A DNA stretch of 64,000 bases. Origin: Pseudomonas hygromyciniae (GTDB lineage: Bacteria > Pseudomonadota > Gammaproteobacteria > Pseudomonadales > Pseudomonadaceae). The notes below the pieces were generated by a model. That model ran no database searches, had not been told where the DNA came from, and saw only the letters and a program-made list of their open reading frames with translations. The position numbers and the translations under genes are program-made. This document shows positions 18,197-27,519 of this stretch, piece by piece (positions within the stretch are counted from its first letter, which is position 1; the number at the start of each line of letters is the position of its first letter). The stretch lies in contig NZ_CP070506.1 in NCBI RefSeq assembly GCF_016925675.1, positions 5,888,501 through 5,952,500 on the forward strand, given 5' to 3'.

Positions 18197-20272
18197 ATGA
18201 CTGAGCTTTCGCAGGTGTCGGTGACGGCACTCAAGGGTGTCGGTGAAGCCATGGCCGAGAAACTGGCCAAGGTTGGCCTGGAAAACCTCCAGGACGTGCT
18301 GTTTCACCTGCCCCTGCGCTATCAGGACCGCACCCGCGTAGTGCCCATCGGCCATCTGCGCCCTGGGCAGGATGCCGTGGTCGAAGGCACCGTCAGCGGT
18401 GCCGATGTGGTGATGGGCAAGCGCCGCAGCCTGGTGGTGCGCCTGCAGGACGGCACCGGCGGCCTGAGCCTGCGCTTCTACCATTTCAGTAACGCGCAAA
18501 AGGAAGGCCTCAAGCGTGGTACCCGTGTGCGTTGCTACGGCGAAGCCCGGCCGGGCGCGTCGGGCCTGGAAATCTACCATCCGGAATACCGTGCCATTAC
18601 CGGCGACGAACCGCCTCCGGTAGACACCACCCTCACCCCCATCTACCCACTCACCGAAGGCCTGACGCAACAGCGCCTGCGCCAGTTGTGCATGCAGACC
18701 CTGACCCTGCTCGGCCCGCAGAGCCTGCCCGACTGGCTGCCGCAAGAGCTGGCCCGCGACTACCAATTGGCCCCCCTGGCTGACGCGATTCGCTATCTGC
18801 ATCATCCTCCGGCCGATGCCGATGTGGATGAGCTGGCCCTGGGGCATCACTGGGCCCAGCATCGCCTGGCCTTCGAAGAGTTGCTGACCCACCAACTGTC
18901 CCAGCAACGCCTGCGCGAAAGCATGCGCTCCCTACGTGCCCCGGCGATGCCCAAGGCCACGCGCCTGCCCGCGCAGTACTTGGCCAACCTCGGTTTTGCG
19001 CCGACCGGCGCGCAGCAGCGCGTAGGCAATGAAATCGCCTACGACTTGAGCCAGAAAGAACCCATGCTGCGCCTGATCCAGGGCGATGTTGGCGCCGGCA
19101 AGACCGTGGTCGCCGCCCTGGCCGCACTGCAGGCCCTGGAGGCCGGTTACCAGGTGGCGCTGATGGCGCCGACCGAGATCCTCGCCGAGCAGCACTTCAT
19201 CACCTTCAAACGCTGGCTCGAACCCCTGGGCCTGGAAGTGGCGTGGCTGGCGGGCAAGCTCAAGGGCAAGAACCGCACGGCCGCCCTGGAGCAGATCGCC
19301 GCCGGCGCGCCGATGGTGGTCGGCACCCACGCGCTGTTCCAGGATGAGGTTAAATTCAAGAACCTGGCCCTGGTGATCATCGACGAGCAGCACCGTTTCG
19401 GCGTGCAGCAACGCCTGGCCCTGCGCGAAAAAGGCGTGGGCGGGCGGATGAACCCGCACCAGTTGATCATGACCGCCACGCCGATCCCGCGCACGCTGGC
19501 CATGAGTGCCTACGCTGACCTCGACACCTCGATCCTCGACGAACTGCCGCCGGGCCGAACGCCCGTCAACACGGTGCTGGTCACCGACACCCGCCGCGTC
19601 GAAGTGATCGAGCGCGTGCGCGGTGCCTGCGCCGAAGGGCGCCAGGCCTATTGGGTTTGCACGCTGATCGAAGAGTCCGAAGAGCTGACCTGCCAGGCCG
19701 CCGAAACCACCTACGAAGACCTCACTAGCGCCTTGGGCGAGCTCAAGGTCGGGCTGATCCATGGGCGCATGAAGCCTGCGGAAAAAGCCGCGGTGATGGC
19801 CGAGTTCAAGGCCGGCAACCTGCAACTGCTGGTGGCGACTACCGTGATTGAAGTCGGCGTGGATGTACCCAACGCCAGCCTGATGATCATCGAAAACCCC
19901 GAGCGCCTGGGCCTGGCGCAACTGCACCAACTACGCGGCCGTGTCGGCCGGGGCAGTGCCGCCAGCCACTGTGTGTTGCTCTACCATCCGCCGCTGTCGC
20001 AGATTGGCCGCCAGCGCCTGGGGATCATGCGCGAGACCAACGACGGCTTCGTGATCGCCGAAAAGGACCTGGAACTGCGCGGCCCCGGCGAGATGCTCGG
20101 CACCCGCCAGACCGGGCTGCTGCAATTCAAGGTGGCCGACCTGATGCGCGACGCCGACCTGTTGCCCGCCGTACGCGACGCCGCCCAGGCCCTGCTGGAG
20201 CGCTGGCCGCACCACGTCAGCCCGCTGCTGGATCGCTGGCTGCGCCACGGCCAACAATATGGCCAGGTCTGA
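18197..20272 (+). CDS. recG: ATP-dependent DNA helicase RecG
   Basis: Branch-migrating helicase acting on stalled forks and Holliday junctions. It has 691 residues. The N-terminal wedge/OB domain (FHLPLRYQDRTRVVPI, residues about 35-150) is followed by helicase motifs I (GDVGAGKTVVA), Ia (MAPTEILAEQH), II (IIDEQHRFG, DEQH box), III (MTATPIPRTLAM), and VI (QLRGRVGRG), plus the TRG-type C-terminal region. The start is ATG 18197, 8 bp after oxyR. A longer in-frame start inside oxyR is rejected. Confidence 0.97.
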   Translation: MTELSQVSVTALKGVGEAMAEKLAKVGLENLQDVLFHLPLRYQDRTRVVPIGHLRPGQDAVVEGTVSGADVVMGKRRSLVVRLQDGTGGLSLRFYHFSNAQKEGLKRGTRVRCYGEARPGASGLEIYHPEYRAITGDEPPPVDTTLTPIYPLTEGLTQQRLRQLCMQTLTLLGPQSLPDWLPQELARDYQLAPLADAIRYLHHPPADADVDELALGHHWAQHRLAFEELLTHQLSQQRLRESMRSLRAPAMPKATRLPAQYLANLGFAPTGAQQRVGNEIAYDLSQKEPMLRLIQGDVGAGKTVVAALAALQALEAGYQVALMAPTEILAEQHFITFKRWLEPLGLEVAWLAGKLKGKNRTAALEQIAAGAPMVVGTHALFQDEVKFKNLALVIIDEQHRFGVQQRLALREKGVGGRMNPHQLIMTATPIPRTLAMSAYADLDTSILDELPPGRTPVNTVLVTDTRRVEVIERVRGACAEGRQAYWVCTLIEESEELTCQAAETTYEDLTSALGELKVGLIHGRMKPAEKAAVMAEFKAGNLQLLVATTVIEVGVDVPNASLMIIENPERLGLAQLHQLRGRVGRGSAASHCVLLYHPPLSQIGRQRLGIMRETNDGFVIAEKDLELRGPGEMLGTRQTGLLQFKVADLMRDADLLPAVRDAAQALLERWPHHVSPLLDRWLRHGQQYGQV

Positions 20273-20284
20273 CCCCGCGCCCCT

Positions 20285-20381
20285 GTAGGAGCGAGCTTGC
20301 TCGCGAAGAACTCACAGGCGCCACGTATATGCCGGTGCCCCGCTTAATCGTTAAGGTTCCTCGCGAGCAAGCGCGCTCCTA
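20285..20381. repeat. REP pair, inverted
   Basis: GTAGGAGCGAGCTTGCTC (from 20285) faces TCGCGAGCAAGCGCGCTCCT (to 20380). The second copy has a G for C change in the stem. It lies downstream of recG. Confidence 0.85.
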
Positions 20382-20483
20382 AAGTAACGGGACCGCCAAC
20401 ACCATCACAAACCACAGTTAGACACCCCTGCGCCGGACCAAGCTGGTTATACTCCAAGCAAATGTAGGAAATTGGATCCGGCC

Positions 20484-21884
20484 ATGTCAGAACTTGCCCA
20501 CGCCACAGCCCCGCCGACCGCACCCACGGTCATTCGGGACCTGCTCGCAAAACTCGCCGTCAGCTACAAGGAAGTCGCCGAACACCCAGGCCTGAACCCA
20601 GCGCGCAAGGTTCAAGCGGTACTGCTCGATGACGCCGTGGGCGCCCTGATGGTGCTGTTCCCCCAGAGCCAGCTGCTGGATCTCAATCGCCTGACCGAAC
20701 TGACCGGCCGCAACCTCACCGCCGTGGCTCCGGAACGCCTGGAGCGTATGCTCGGCAAACACAGCCTGAGCCTGCTGCCTGGCCTGCCACCGCTGACCAG
20801 CTCACCGTGCCTGTACGAAGAAAGCCTGCTGCGCGAGCCGACTTTACTGGTGCACTCGGGCGAAGCCACGGTGCTGCTGGAAATCGCCAGCGAAGACTTC
20901 AAGCGCATGCTGAACAAAGCCAGTGCGGCCAAATTCGGCGAGCCCTTGAGCAGCATCCGGCCCAACTTCGACCGCCCCAACGACGACCGCGACGAGATCT
21001 CCCAGGCGATGCAGGCGTTTACCGCCCGGCGCATCCAGCAACGCCTGGAAGCCACCATCGAGATCCCGCCGCTGGCCGACACCGCGCAGAAGATCATCAA
21101 GCTGCGGGTCGATCCCAACGCGACCATCGATGACATCACTGGCGTCGTGGAAACCGACCCGGCCCTGGCCGCGCAAGTAGTGAGCTGGGCGGCATCGCCG
21201 TACTACGCCTCGCCGGGCAAGATCCGCTCGGTAGAGGACGCCATTGTGCGCGTGCTGGGCTTCGACCTGGTGATCAACCTGGCCCTGGGCCTGGCGCTGG
21301 GCAAGACCCTGAGCCTGCCCAAGGACCATCCGCAACAGGCCACGCCTTACTGGCACCAGTCGATCTACACCGCGGCAGTGATCGAAGGCCTGACCCGCGC
21401 CATGCCCCGCGCCCAGCGCCCGGAAGCCGGCCTGACCTACCTGGCGGGCCTGCTGCACAACTTTGGCTATCTGTTGCTGGCCCACGTCTTCCCGCCGCAC
21501 TTCTCGCTGATCTGCCGGCACCTGGAGGTCAACCCGCACCTGTGCCACAGCTATGTCGAGCAGCACTTGCTGGGGATCAGCCGCGAGCAGATCGGCGCCT
21601 GGCTGATGCGTTACTGGGATATGCCGCAAGAGCTGTCCACGGCCCTGCGCTTTCAGCACGACCCAAGCTACGACGGCCAGTACGCCGAATACCCGAACCT
21701 GGTGTGCCTGGCCGTGCGCTTGCTGCGCGGGCGCGGGATTGGCTCCGGGCCTGAAGCCGAGATTCCAGACGAGCTGCTGGAGCGCCTGGGCCTGGACCGG
21801 ACCAAAGCGGAGGATGTGGTGAGCAGGGTGCTGGATGCTGAGGTGTTGCTGCGGGAGTTGGCGTCGCAGTTCAGCCAGGGGTAA
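20484..21884 (+). CDS. YbaK/aminoacyl-tRNA deacylase domain fused to HDOD domain
   Basis: A 466-residue fusion. Residues about 10-155 resemble the YbaK/ProX aminoacyl-tRNA editing domain (PLTSSPCLYEESLL and a downstream hydrophobic core). Residues about 190-390 form an HDOD domain (IPPLADTAQKIIKLRVDP; ETDPALAAQVVSWA; GLLHNFGYLLLAH). HDOD proteins resemble HD phosphohydrolases but usually lack catalysis and act in signalling. Here the HD position reads HN. The start could be ATG 20484 or TTG 20472, which has the better-placed AGGAA. The same fusion lies after recG in P. aeruginosa. Function unknown. Confidence 0.85.
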   Translation: MSELAHATAPPTAPTVIRDLLAKLAVSYKEVAEHPGLNPARKVQAVLLDDAVGALMVLFPQSQLLDLNRLTELTGRNLTAVAPERLERMLGKHSLSLLPGLPPLTSSPCLYEESLLREPTLLVHSGEATVLLEIASEDFKRMLNKASAAKFGEPLSSIRPNFDRPNDDRDEISQAMQAFTARRIQQRLEATIEIPPLADTAQKIIKLRVDPNATIDDITGVVETDPALAAQVVSWAASPYYASPGKIRSVEDAIVRVLGFDLVINLALGLALGKTLSLPKDHPQQATPYWHQSIYTAAVIEGLTRAMPRAQRPEAGLTYLAGLLHNFGYLLLAHVFPPHFSLICRHLEVNPHLCHSYVEQHLLGISREQIGAWLMRYWDMPQELSTALRFQHDPSYDGQYAEYPNLVCLAVRLLRGRGIGSGPEAEIPDELLERLGLDRTKAEDVVSRVLDAEVLLRELASQFSQG

Positions 21885-21907
21885 ATCTGGCGTCTGTTGT
21901 ATCGCTA

Positions 21908-21988
21908 TCGCGAGCAAGCCCGCTCCCACATTCGACTGCATTCCAAAGGTGGAACCCGGTCAAATGTGGGAGCGGGCTTGCTCGCGAA
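21908..21988. repeat. REP pair, outward-facing arrangement
   Basis: TCGCGAGCAAGCCCGCTCCC (21908 on) precedes GTGGGAGCGGGCTTGCTC (21966 on). The order is the reverse of most other pairs in the window. It lies between two convergent genes. Confidence 0.88.
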
Positions 21989-22014
21989 GAGCTCACCTCG
22001 GTCTGACTGAAGCC

Positions 22015-22389
22015 CTACTTCTTTTTCTTCGGCTTCAAATACTTGGTCAACCCCTGGAACCACATCACCAGCGCCGGGTTGCCCTTGATCTGGATCGACT
22101 TGTCCTGAATCCCCGTCATGAACGCCAGTTGCTTGTTCTTCGCCTGCATCGTGGCGAAGCCGTAGGCGGCGTCTTTAAAGGCAATGGCGAACGCAGGCTC
22201 AGGGTGGACACCCGAGCGGCTGGTGATGCGCTGGTGTTTGACGATGAAGTGACGGGCAACCTTGCCGTCGAGGGTCTGCAACTGGAACGCCAGGTCCTTG
22301 TCACCCAACTGCTGTTGGAACGCGGGGTTGTTGCGGCTGGCTTTGGCCATCATCAGGCCCAGCACCCACAGGAGAAAACGAAATTTCAT
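22015..22389 (-). CDS. Small conserved protein, possibly SCP2-like
   Basis: A 124-residue protein. The first 16 residues are hydrophobic (MKFRFLLWVLGLMMAKA), suggesting a membrane anchor or uncleaved signal. The rest (LQTLDGKVARHFIVKH, GNPALVMWFQGLTKYL) vaguely recalls SCP2 sterol-carrier folds, and the tail is KPKKKK. ATG 22389 with GAGG upstream is preferred over GTG 22395. An orthologue is at the same place in P. aeruginosa. Not recognised with certainty, and the SCP2 idea is tentative. Confidence 0.65.
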   Translation of the reverse strand: MKFRFLLWVLGLMMAKASRNNPAFQQQLGDKDLAFQLQTLDGKVARHFIVKHQRITSRSGVHPEPAFAIAFKDAAYGFATMQAKNKQLAFMTGIQDKSIQIKGNPALVMWFQGLTKYLKPKKKK

Positions 22390-22447
22390 GCACACGGCCT
22401 CAGTGTAATTATTGGGTGGCCGCAGCAGTTTAACGATTTGTGCGCGG

Positions 22448-22490
22448 AACGCTACCGATCTCCCGCGTTAGCAGGAGATCGGCTGGCGTT
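22448..22490. other. Extended hairpin in a 320-bp gene-free stretch
   Basis: AACGC, TA, CCGATCTCC pair with GGAGATCGG, CTG, GCGTT around a 10-nt loop. There is no T-tract. Most of 22390-22709 is otherwise without features, apart from the terminator at 22636. It could be part of a non-coding RNA or a relic repeat. Confidence 0.35.
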
Positions 22491-22635
22491 TACCGCTTAT
22501 AGCAACAACTTGGCTTAAACGTTAGGGCAAGGTACCGGCGCCCAGTCGGCCCGTCATAGTCAGGTCATTGGCCCGCTGCAAAAACCCGCTGTTGCGCCAA
22601 TGCTCCCACTTCACCCCCCAAGAGCACGCCCCAAC

Positions 22636-22673
22636 AAAAATGGGCACCCGACCCAGTCGGCGTGCCCATTTTT
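22636..22673. terminator. Strong intrinsic terminator after hup
   Basis: A 12-bp outer stem (AAAAATGGGCAC / GTGCCCATTTTT) continues with CCGAC/GTCGG around CCA. On the minus strand the stem ends in a T-tract 37 bp beyond the hup stop. It is symmetric, so it may also stop plus-strand transcripts. Confidence 0.9.
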
Positions 22674-22709
22674 CATACCTCCCCGCCTCCCTTCGAGACG
22701 GTGCTGCGC

Positions 22710-22985
22710 TTACGGGTTGACGCTGTCTTTGAGCGACTTGCCCGGTTTGAACGCTACGGTGTTGCTGGCCTTGATTTTCACTGGCTCGCCGGTTTGCGGG
22801 TTTTTGCCGGTGCGGGCGCCGCGGTGGCGTTGCAAGAAGGTGCCGAAGCCAACCAGGGTGACGCTGTCTTTGCGGTGCAATGCGCCAGTAATTTCTTCAA
22901 GAACGGCGTTGAGGACGCGGTTGGCCTGTTCTTTGGTCAGGTCTGCTTTTTCTGCAATGGCGGCTGCGAGTTCTGGTTTACGCAT
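22710..22985 (-). CDS. hupB: DNA-binding protein HU (HupB-type)
   Basis: Nucleoid-associated histone-like protein that bends DNA. It has 91 residues, the HU size. Signature residues GFGTFLQRHRGARTGKNPQTGE form the DNA-binding beta arm with the conserved Pro (NPQTGE). The N-terminal helices start MRKPELAAAIAEKADLTKEQA, typical of HU rather than IHF. The reverse-strand ribosome-binding site AGAGGCTTCACCT precedes the start. The following 190 bp, up to the rubredoxin reductase stop, hold no gene. Confidence 0.95.
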   Translation of the reverse strand: MRKPELAAAIAEKADLTKEQANRVLNAVLEEITGALHRKDSVTLVGFGTFLQRHRGARTGKNPQTGEPVKIKASNTVAFKPGKSLKDSVNP

Positions 22986-23175
22986 AGGTGAAGCCTCTTT
23001 GACGGTTTTTTGTTGTTATGTCCGTGCTGCTCTCTGCTGGAGCAGCGCCAAGGCGCCGCAGGCTCTACTCTGCGGCAGACGGGAGTGAGGATGGCATGCC
23101 ATTGGTGCCTGCGCCAGTCTCGCAGCGACCTTTCTAGGGGGAAAAAGGTGGTTATTCCGACAGAACGACCAGCAT

Positions 23176-24324
23176 TTACGCCAGCAGTGGCGGAAGTTCT
23201 TTATTCAGGGCCAGTTTTTCCATGACTGCCGTGCCGGTAAGCGCGTAGCCCAGCAGACGGCCGCTGGCGTCGCGGCACAAGGCTTTGATGTCGCCGCCCT
23301 GCCCTTCGACGCTCCACACGCCTTCAGTGCCCCGTGGCGGTGGCGAGACCACCAGCGGGCACGCCGGGGTTTTCACCGTGACCGGCATCGGCCCGTAGTT
23401 GACGGCCGTGGCGTTGCCCGCCAGGGTCTGGGCCAGGGCGCGGGCGCAGCTCATCAGGGGCATGACGTACAGCAGGTTCAGGCCATCGACCTCGGCGCAG
23501 TCGCCCAGGGCGTAGATATTGGCGTGGGAGGTCTTGAGGTGGCGGTCGACCATGATCCCACGGTTGATTTGCAGGCCGGCCGCAGCCGCCAGGTCCACCC
23601 GTGGACGCAAGCCAATGGCGGAGACCACCAGGTCGCATTCGATTACCGTGCCATCGGAGAGGTGGGCTTCCAGGCCGTCAGCCGTGCGCTGAAGGCGGTT
23701 GAGCACCGGCCCCAGGTGGAAGCGCGCACCGAGGCCTTCGAGCCCGGCCTGCACCGCTGCAGCCGCTGCCGGGTGCAGCAGGGTCGGCATGACTTGCTCG
23801 CACGGCGCCACCAGGTCGATGGTGTAGCCGCCGAGGATCAGGTCGTTGGCAAACTCACAGCCGATCAGGCCAGCGCCCAATAGCAGCACGCGGCGCTTGC
23901 CGGCGGCGGCGTGGCGAAAGCGCGCGTAGTCTTCCAGGTCGTTGATCGGAAAAATCAGTTCAGCGGCATCGCCCTCGACCGGTACCTGTACCGTCTGGGC
24001 GCCCCAGGCCAGGATCAGGTCGCGGTAGGCCACCGCCTCCTCGCCAATCCACAGGCGCTTATGACCAGGATCGATGCCGCTGATACGGGTATGGGTGCGC
24101 ACTTCAGCCTTGAGTTGCTCGGCCATGGCGCCAGGGGTCGCCATGCTCAGGCCATCGGCATCCTTGTTTTTGCCAAAGCCGGTGGAGAGCATGGGCTTGG
24201 AGTAGGAGCGCCCGTCATCTGCGGTGATCAGCAACAGCGGGGTTTCGCTGTCGAGCTTGCGAAACTCCCGAGCCAGGTTGTAACCGGCCAAGCCCGTACC
24301 GATGATCACGACAGGTGCGCTCAT
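23176..24324 (-). CDS. rubB: Rubredoxin-NAD(+) reductase
   Basis: FAD enzyme that passes electrons from NADH to rubredoxin. It has 382 residues, the AlkT/RubB size. An N-terminal FAD site ([17 protein letters not shown]), an NAD site ([16 protein letters not shown], about residues 145-160), and the second FAD contact ([12 protein letters not shown]) are visible. Partner rubredoxin is the adjacent upstream gene, 38 bp away. No alkane hydroxylase is present in the window. In P. aeruginosa the equivalents serve AlkB and have been linked to oxidative stress. Confidence 0.93.
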   Translation of the reverse strand: MSAPVVIIGTGLAGYNLAREFRKLDSETPLLLITADDGRSYSKPMLSTGFGKNKDADGLSMATPGAMAEQLKAEVRTHTRISGIDPGHKRLWIGEEAVAYRDLILAWGAQTVQVPVEGDAAELIFPINDLEDYARFRHAAAGKRRVLLLGAGLIGCEFANDLILGGYTIDLVAPCEQVMPTLLHPAAAAAVQAGLEGLGARFHLGPVLNRLQRTADGLEAHLSDGTVIECDLVVSAIGLRPRVDLAAAAGLQINRGIMVDRHLKTSHANIYALGDCAEVDGLNLLYVMPLMSCARALAQTLAGNATAVNYGPMPVTVKTPACPLVVSPPPRGTEGVWSVEGQGGDIKALCRDASGRLLGYALTGTAVMEKLALNKELPPLLA

Positions 24325-24362
24325 TCCATTCTCCTTGTAGTACGTTTCTTAAATTCAGCGAA

Positions 24363-24530
24363 TCAACCGATTTCGATCATTTCGAAATCCATTTTGCCGA
24401 CGCCACAGTCCGGGCACAGCCAGTCTTCCGGGACGTCTTGCCACAGGGTGCCTGGGGCGATCCCATCATCCGGCCAACCGTCCTTCTCGTCATAGATCAG
24501 GCCGCAAACTACACATTGCCACTTCTTCAT
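24363..24530 (-). CDS. rubA: Rubredoxin
   Basis: A 55-residue one-iron electron carrier. The four iron ligands are seen in the two knuckles CVVCG (Cys6, Cys9) and CPDCG (Cys39, Cys42), with the standard [16 protein letters not shown] loop between. ATG 24530 follows AAGCAAGTA, a moderate ribosome-binding site. It is the electron partner of the reductase just downstream. P. aeruginosa has two rubredoxins at this locus and only one is found here. Confidence 0.95.
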   Translation of the reverse strand: MKKWQCVVCGLIYDEKDGWPDDGIAPGTLWQDVPEDWLCPDCGVGKMDFEMIEIG

Positions 24531-24726
24531 TACTTGCTTCCTCAGGGTCCAGGCTTACTGGCCGACAGTCGATAGATCCAGCATTGCCGTCCGGCTCAGG
24601 GCGTTTTGTACTGATCGGGGCGCCCAGATGCAAGCACGTTCGGCCCAATGTCCCGGCGCAGCCCGGCAAAAATTCGGGTGACCATGGTAAGCTCGGCGCC
24701 TCATTAACTGCCAATAATGACTCCCC

Positions 24727-25290
24727 GTGCCGCATTCGATTGCCGTTCCCGATGCTTGCCAATGGTTGAACCAGAGCCTTCTGCACCCTCTGCCCGCACC
24801 TCCTGCCCTCGACTGGCTGTTCGATGAGGGCTCGCTGACCCGCCGCCTGACGCACCTGTCCAACGATGGTTTCAGTGTTACGCCACTGTTCGAAGGCTGG
24901 CAGCCCCTGCGAGACGACGAATGCGCCGCCCTCGACCTGCCAGCCGCCAGTATCGGCTGGGTCCGCGAGGTGTATTTGCGCGGTCACGGCCAGGCCTGGG
25001 TGTTCGCCCGCAGCGTGGCGGCGCGCAGTGCCTTGCAGGGCGACGGCTTGCATATGGATGAATTGGGCAGTCGTTCCCTGGGTGAGTTGCTGTTTTGTGA
25101 CCAGGCATTCACCCGCCAGGCCATCGAGGTCTGCCACTACCCACGCGCCTGGCTGCCGACGGCGGATCAGGCCAATGGCTTGTGGGCGCGGCGCTCGCGC
25201 TTTGATCGCGGCGCGTTAAGTGTCTTGGTGGCGGAAGTGTTCCTGCCGAGCCTGTGGCAAGCAGTGCACCAATCTGTGGAGAATTGCTGA
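24727..25290 (+). CDS. ubiC: Chorismate-pyruvate lyase UbiC (GTG start)
   Basis: Removes pyruvate from chorismate to give 4-hydroxybenzoate, the first committed step of ubiquinone synthesis. It has 187 residues. Family hallmarks are [45 protein letters not shown] with the substrate Arg residues, and LGELLF. The start codon GTG 24727 lacks a strong ribosome-binding site, which is consistent with modest expression. The stop TGA overlaps the ubiA start by one base (TGATG). Confidence 0.94.
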   Translation: MPHSIAVPDACQWLNQSLLHPLPAPPALDWLFDEGSLTRRLTHLSNDGFSVTPLFEGWQPLRDDECAALDLPAASIGWVREVYLRGHGQAWVFARSVAARSALQGDGLHMDELGSRSLGELLFCDQAFTRQAIEVCHYPRAWLPTADQANGLWARRSRFDRGALSVLVAEVFLPSLWQAVHQSVENC

Positions 25291-26180
25291 TGTATCAGCG
25301 CCTGCTCAAATCCCTGGACCATCTGAACCCACGGGCCTGGGACTTCGTTCAATTGACCCGGATGGACAAGCCCATCGGCATCTATCTGCTGCTGTGGCCC
25401 ACCCTGTGGGCGCTGTGGATCGCCGGCAAGGGCTCGCCGTCGTTGAGCAATATCGTGATTTTTGTCTTGGGCGTGACACTGACCCGGGCAGCGGGCTGTG
25501 TGATCAATGACTGGGCTGACCGCAAGGTCGACGGCCATGTGAAGCGCACCGCGCAGCGCCCGCTGGCGAGCGGCAAGATCAGTTCCAAAGAAGCTTTGGT
25601 GTTCTTTGCGGTGCTGATGTCCATCAGTTTCCTGCTGGTGCTGCTGACCAACGCCGCCACCATCTGGCTATCCCTGGGCGGCCTGGCGCTGGCTGTCAGT
25701 TATCCCTTCATGAAGCGCTACACCTATTACCCGCAGGTGGTGCTGGGCGCAGCGTTTTCCTGGGGCATGCCCATGGCGTTTACCGCCGAGACCGGCAGCC
25801 TGCCGGCCATTGCGTGGCTGCTGTATATCGCCAACCTGCTGTGGACGGTGGCCTACGACACCTATTACGCGATGACCGACCGCGATGACGATCTGAAAAT
25901 CGGCGTCAAATCCACCGCGATCCTGTTTGGCGATGCCGACCGGATCATCATCCTCACCCTGCAGGGGTTGGCGCTGCTCTGCCTGCTGCTGGCGGGCTCG
26001 CGCTTCGAACTGGGTGGCTGGTTCCATCTGGGGCTAGTGGCGGCGGCAGGGTGTTTTGCCTGGGAGTTCTGGTACACCCGGGATCGCGACCGGATGAAAT
26101 GCTTCAAGGCGTTTTTGCACAACCATTGGGCCGGGTTGGCGATTTTTCTCGGGATTGTGGCCGATTACGCCTTCCGATAA
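25290..26180 (+). CDS. ubiA: 4-hydroxybenzoate octaprenyltransferase
   Basis: Integral membrane enzyme attaching the polyprenyl tail to 4-hydroxybenzoate. It has 296 residues with about eight hydrophobic helices. The two Asp-rich motifs are [15 protein letters not shown] (first, about residue 72) and [19 protein letters not shown] (second, about residue 190). Start ATG 25290 overlaps the ubiC stop, so the two are translationally coupled. An earlier in-frame start within ubiC is rejected. Confidence 0.96.
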   Translation: MYQRLLKSLDHLNPRAWDFVQLTRMDKPIGIYLLLWPTLWALWIAGKGSPSLSNIVIFVLGVTLTRAAGCVINDWADRKVDGHVKRTAQRPLASGKISSKEALVFFAVLMSISFLLVLLTNAATIWLSLGGLALAVSYPFMKRYTYYPQVVLGAAFSWGMPMAFTAETGSLPAIAWLLYIANLLWTVAYDTYYAMTDRDDDLKIGVKSTAILFGDADRIIILTLQGLALLCLLLAGSRFELGGWFHLGLVAAAGCFAWEFWYTRDRDRMKCFKAFLHNHWAGLAIFLGIVADYAFR

Positions 26181-26182
26181 CC

Positions 26183-26211
26183 GTGGCGAGCGGGGCAAGC
26201 CCGCTTGCCAC
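26183..26211. repeat. REP-like hairpin after ubiA
   Basis: GTGGCGAGCGGG and CCCGCTTGCCAC pair (one G-T) around GCAAG or nearby bases. It is the GTGGCGAGCGGG variant and lies between convergent genes. Confidence 0.65.
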
Positions 26212-26251
26212 AGCAGCCCCTCGCAAGGAGCCCGCATGTCACAGTAATGGC

Positions 26252-26632
26252 TTAGGGTTTGGCGATCTTCCAGGCGCCATCCATTTTGCCGTCACCGGTC
26301 GCGTCGCCGGCCTTCTTGTCGGCAATGAAGGTATACAACGGCTTGCCGTCATAGGCCCACTGGCTGGTGTTGTCGTCACGGGTGATGACGGTCCACTTGC
26401 CCATTGGCTTATCGGTGGACTCGGCCTTCAACGGTGGCCAGTTGGTAGCGCACTTGTCATTGCAGGCAGACTTGCCATCAGCATCCTTGGCGAAGGTATA
26501 GAGCGCCATCCCCTTGTGATCCACCAACATCCCGTCTTTAGTCATGGCTGGATCCGCCGCAACAGCCAGTGTCGGCAGCGTCAACGCCGCCGTGACCAGC
26601 AGGGCTTTCCAGGAAAAAATACGTTGATTCAT
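26252..26632 (-). CDS. Secreted COG4315-family protein
   Basis: A 126-residue exported protein. The signal peptide runs to about residue 26 (ALLVTAALTLPTLAVAA, then DPAM). The mature part contains two copies of the lipoprotein-repeat fold found in COG4315 proteins: GMLVDHKGMALYTFAKDADGKSACN with CATNWPPL, and WAYDGKPLYTFIADKKAGDATGDG. The Cys pair CNDKC could form a disulfide. Function is unknown. ATG 26632 follows AAGGAAGG by five bases. It is divergent from phoB, so the Pho box at 26715 could also affect it. Confidence 0.85.
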   Translation of the reverse strand: MNQRIFSWKALLVTAALTLPTLAVAADPAMTKDGMLVDHKGMALYTFAKDADGKSACNDKCATNWPPLKAESTDKPMGKWTVITRDDNTSQWAYDGKPLYTFIADKKAGDATGDGKMDGAWKIAKP

Positions 26633-26714
26633 CAGAACCTTCCTTTTGCGGTTGTCAGGATTCGGACTCAAAGCGTAGTTCAGGACTCGGCCGATTGCGC
26701 AGGCCAGTAAAATA

Positions 26715-26732
26715 CTGTCACACGACTGCAAT
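26715..26732 (+). promoter_or_regulatory. Pho box upstream of phoB
   Basis: CTGTCACACGACTGCAAT fits two 7-bp repeats of CTGTCAT separated by 4 bp (6/7 and 5/7). It lies 53 bp before the phoB start, where PhoB autoactivation is expected. Confidence 0.8.
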
Positions 26733-26784
26733 AATTCCGTTATCTAATGCGGCGCAAGACAGTTAAATGACAAGAGGACTTAGC

Positions 26785-27474
26785 ATGGTTGGCAGGAGCA
26801 TTCTGATCGTTGACGACGAAGCGCCCATTCGCGAAATGATCGCCGTTGCGTTGGAAATGGCCGGCTATGACTGCTTGGAGGCGGAGAACTCCCAGCAGGC
26901 CCACGCCATTATCGTCGACCGCAAACCGGACCTGATCCTGCTGGACTGGATGCTGCCCGGCACCTCCGGCATCGAGTTGGCCCGGCGTCTCAAGCGCGAT
27001 GAGCTGACCGGCGATATCCCGATCATCATGCTCACCGCCAAGGGCGAAGAGGACAACAAGATCCAGGGCCTGGAAGTGGGCGCCGATGACTACATCACCA
27101 AGCCATTTTCCCCACGGGAGTTGGTCGCACGTCTGAAGGCCGTACTGCGCCGCGCCGGGCCGACCGATGGCGAGGCACCGATTGAAGTCGGCGGCCTGCT
27201 GCTGGACCCCATCAGCCACCGCGTGACCATCGACGGCAAGCCGGCCGAGATGGGCCCGACTGAATACCGCCTGTTGCAGTTCTTCATGACCCACCAGGAA
27301 CGCGCCTACACCCGCGGCCAACTGCTGGACCAGGTGTGGGGCGGCAACGTGTATGTCGAGGAGCGCACCGTGGACGTGCATATCCGCCGCCTGCGCAAAG
27401 CCTTGGGCGATGCCTACGAGAATCTGGTACAAACCGTGCGCGGTACCGGTTATCGGTTTTCCACCAAAGGCTGA
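26785..27474 (+). CDS. phoB: Phosphate regulon response regulator PhoB
   Basis: Phosphorylated by PhoR on phosphate starvation and then binds Pho boxes. It has 229 residues. The receiver domain (residues 1-125) has the acidic pocket DDE, the phosphoacceptor Asp54 (ILLDWMLPG), Thr (MLTAKGE), and Lys (YITKPFSP). The C-terminal OmpR-type winged helix has [14 protein letters not shown] and [18 protein letters not shown] 26785 follows GAGG. It is transcribed with phoR 46 bp downstream. Confidence 0.97.
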   Translation: MVGRSILIVDDEAPIREMIAVALEMAGYDCLEAENSQQAHAIIVDRKPDLILLDWMLPGTSGIELARRLKRDELTGDIPIIMLTAKGEEDNKIQGLEVGADDYITKPFSPRELVARLKAVLRRAGPTDGEAPIEVGGLLLDPISHRVTIDGKPAEMGPTEYRLLQFFMTHQERAYTRGQLLDQVWGGNVYVEERTVDVHIRRLRKALGDAYENLVQTVRGTGYRFSTKG

Positions 27475-27519
27475 GCCAGCCCTAACCAGACTTAACAGCC
27501 GACAAGGACGCATGTTCAA

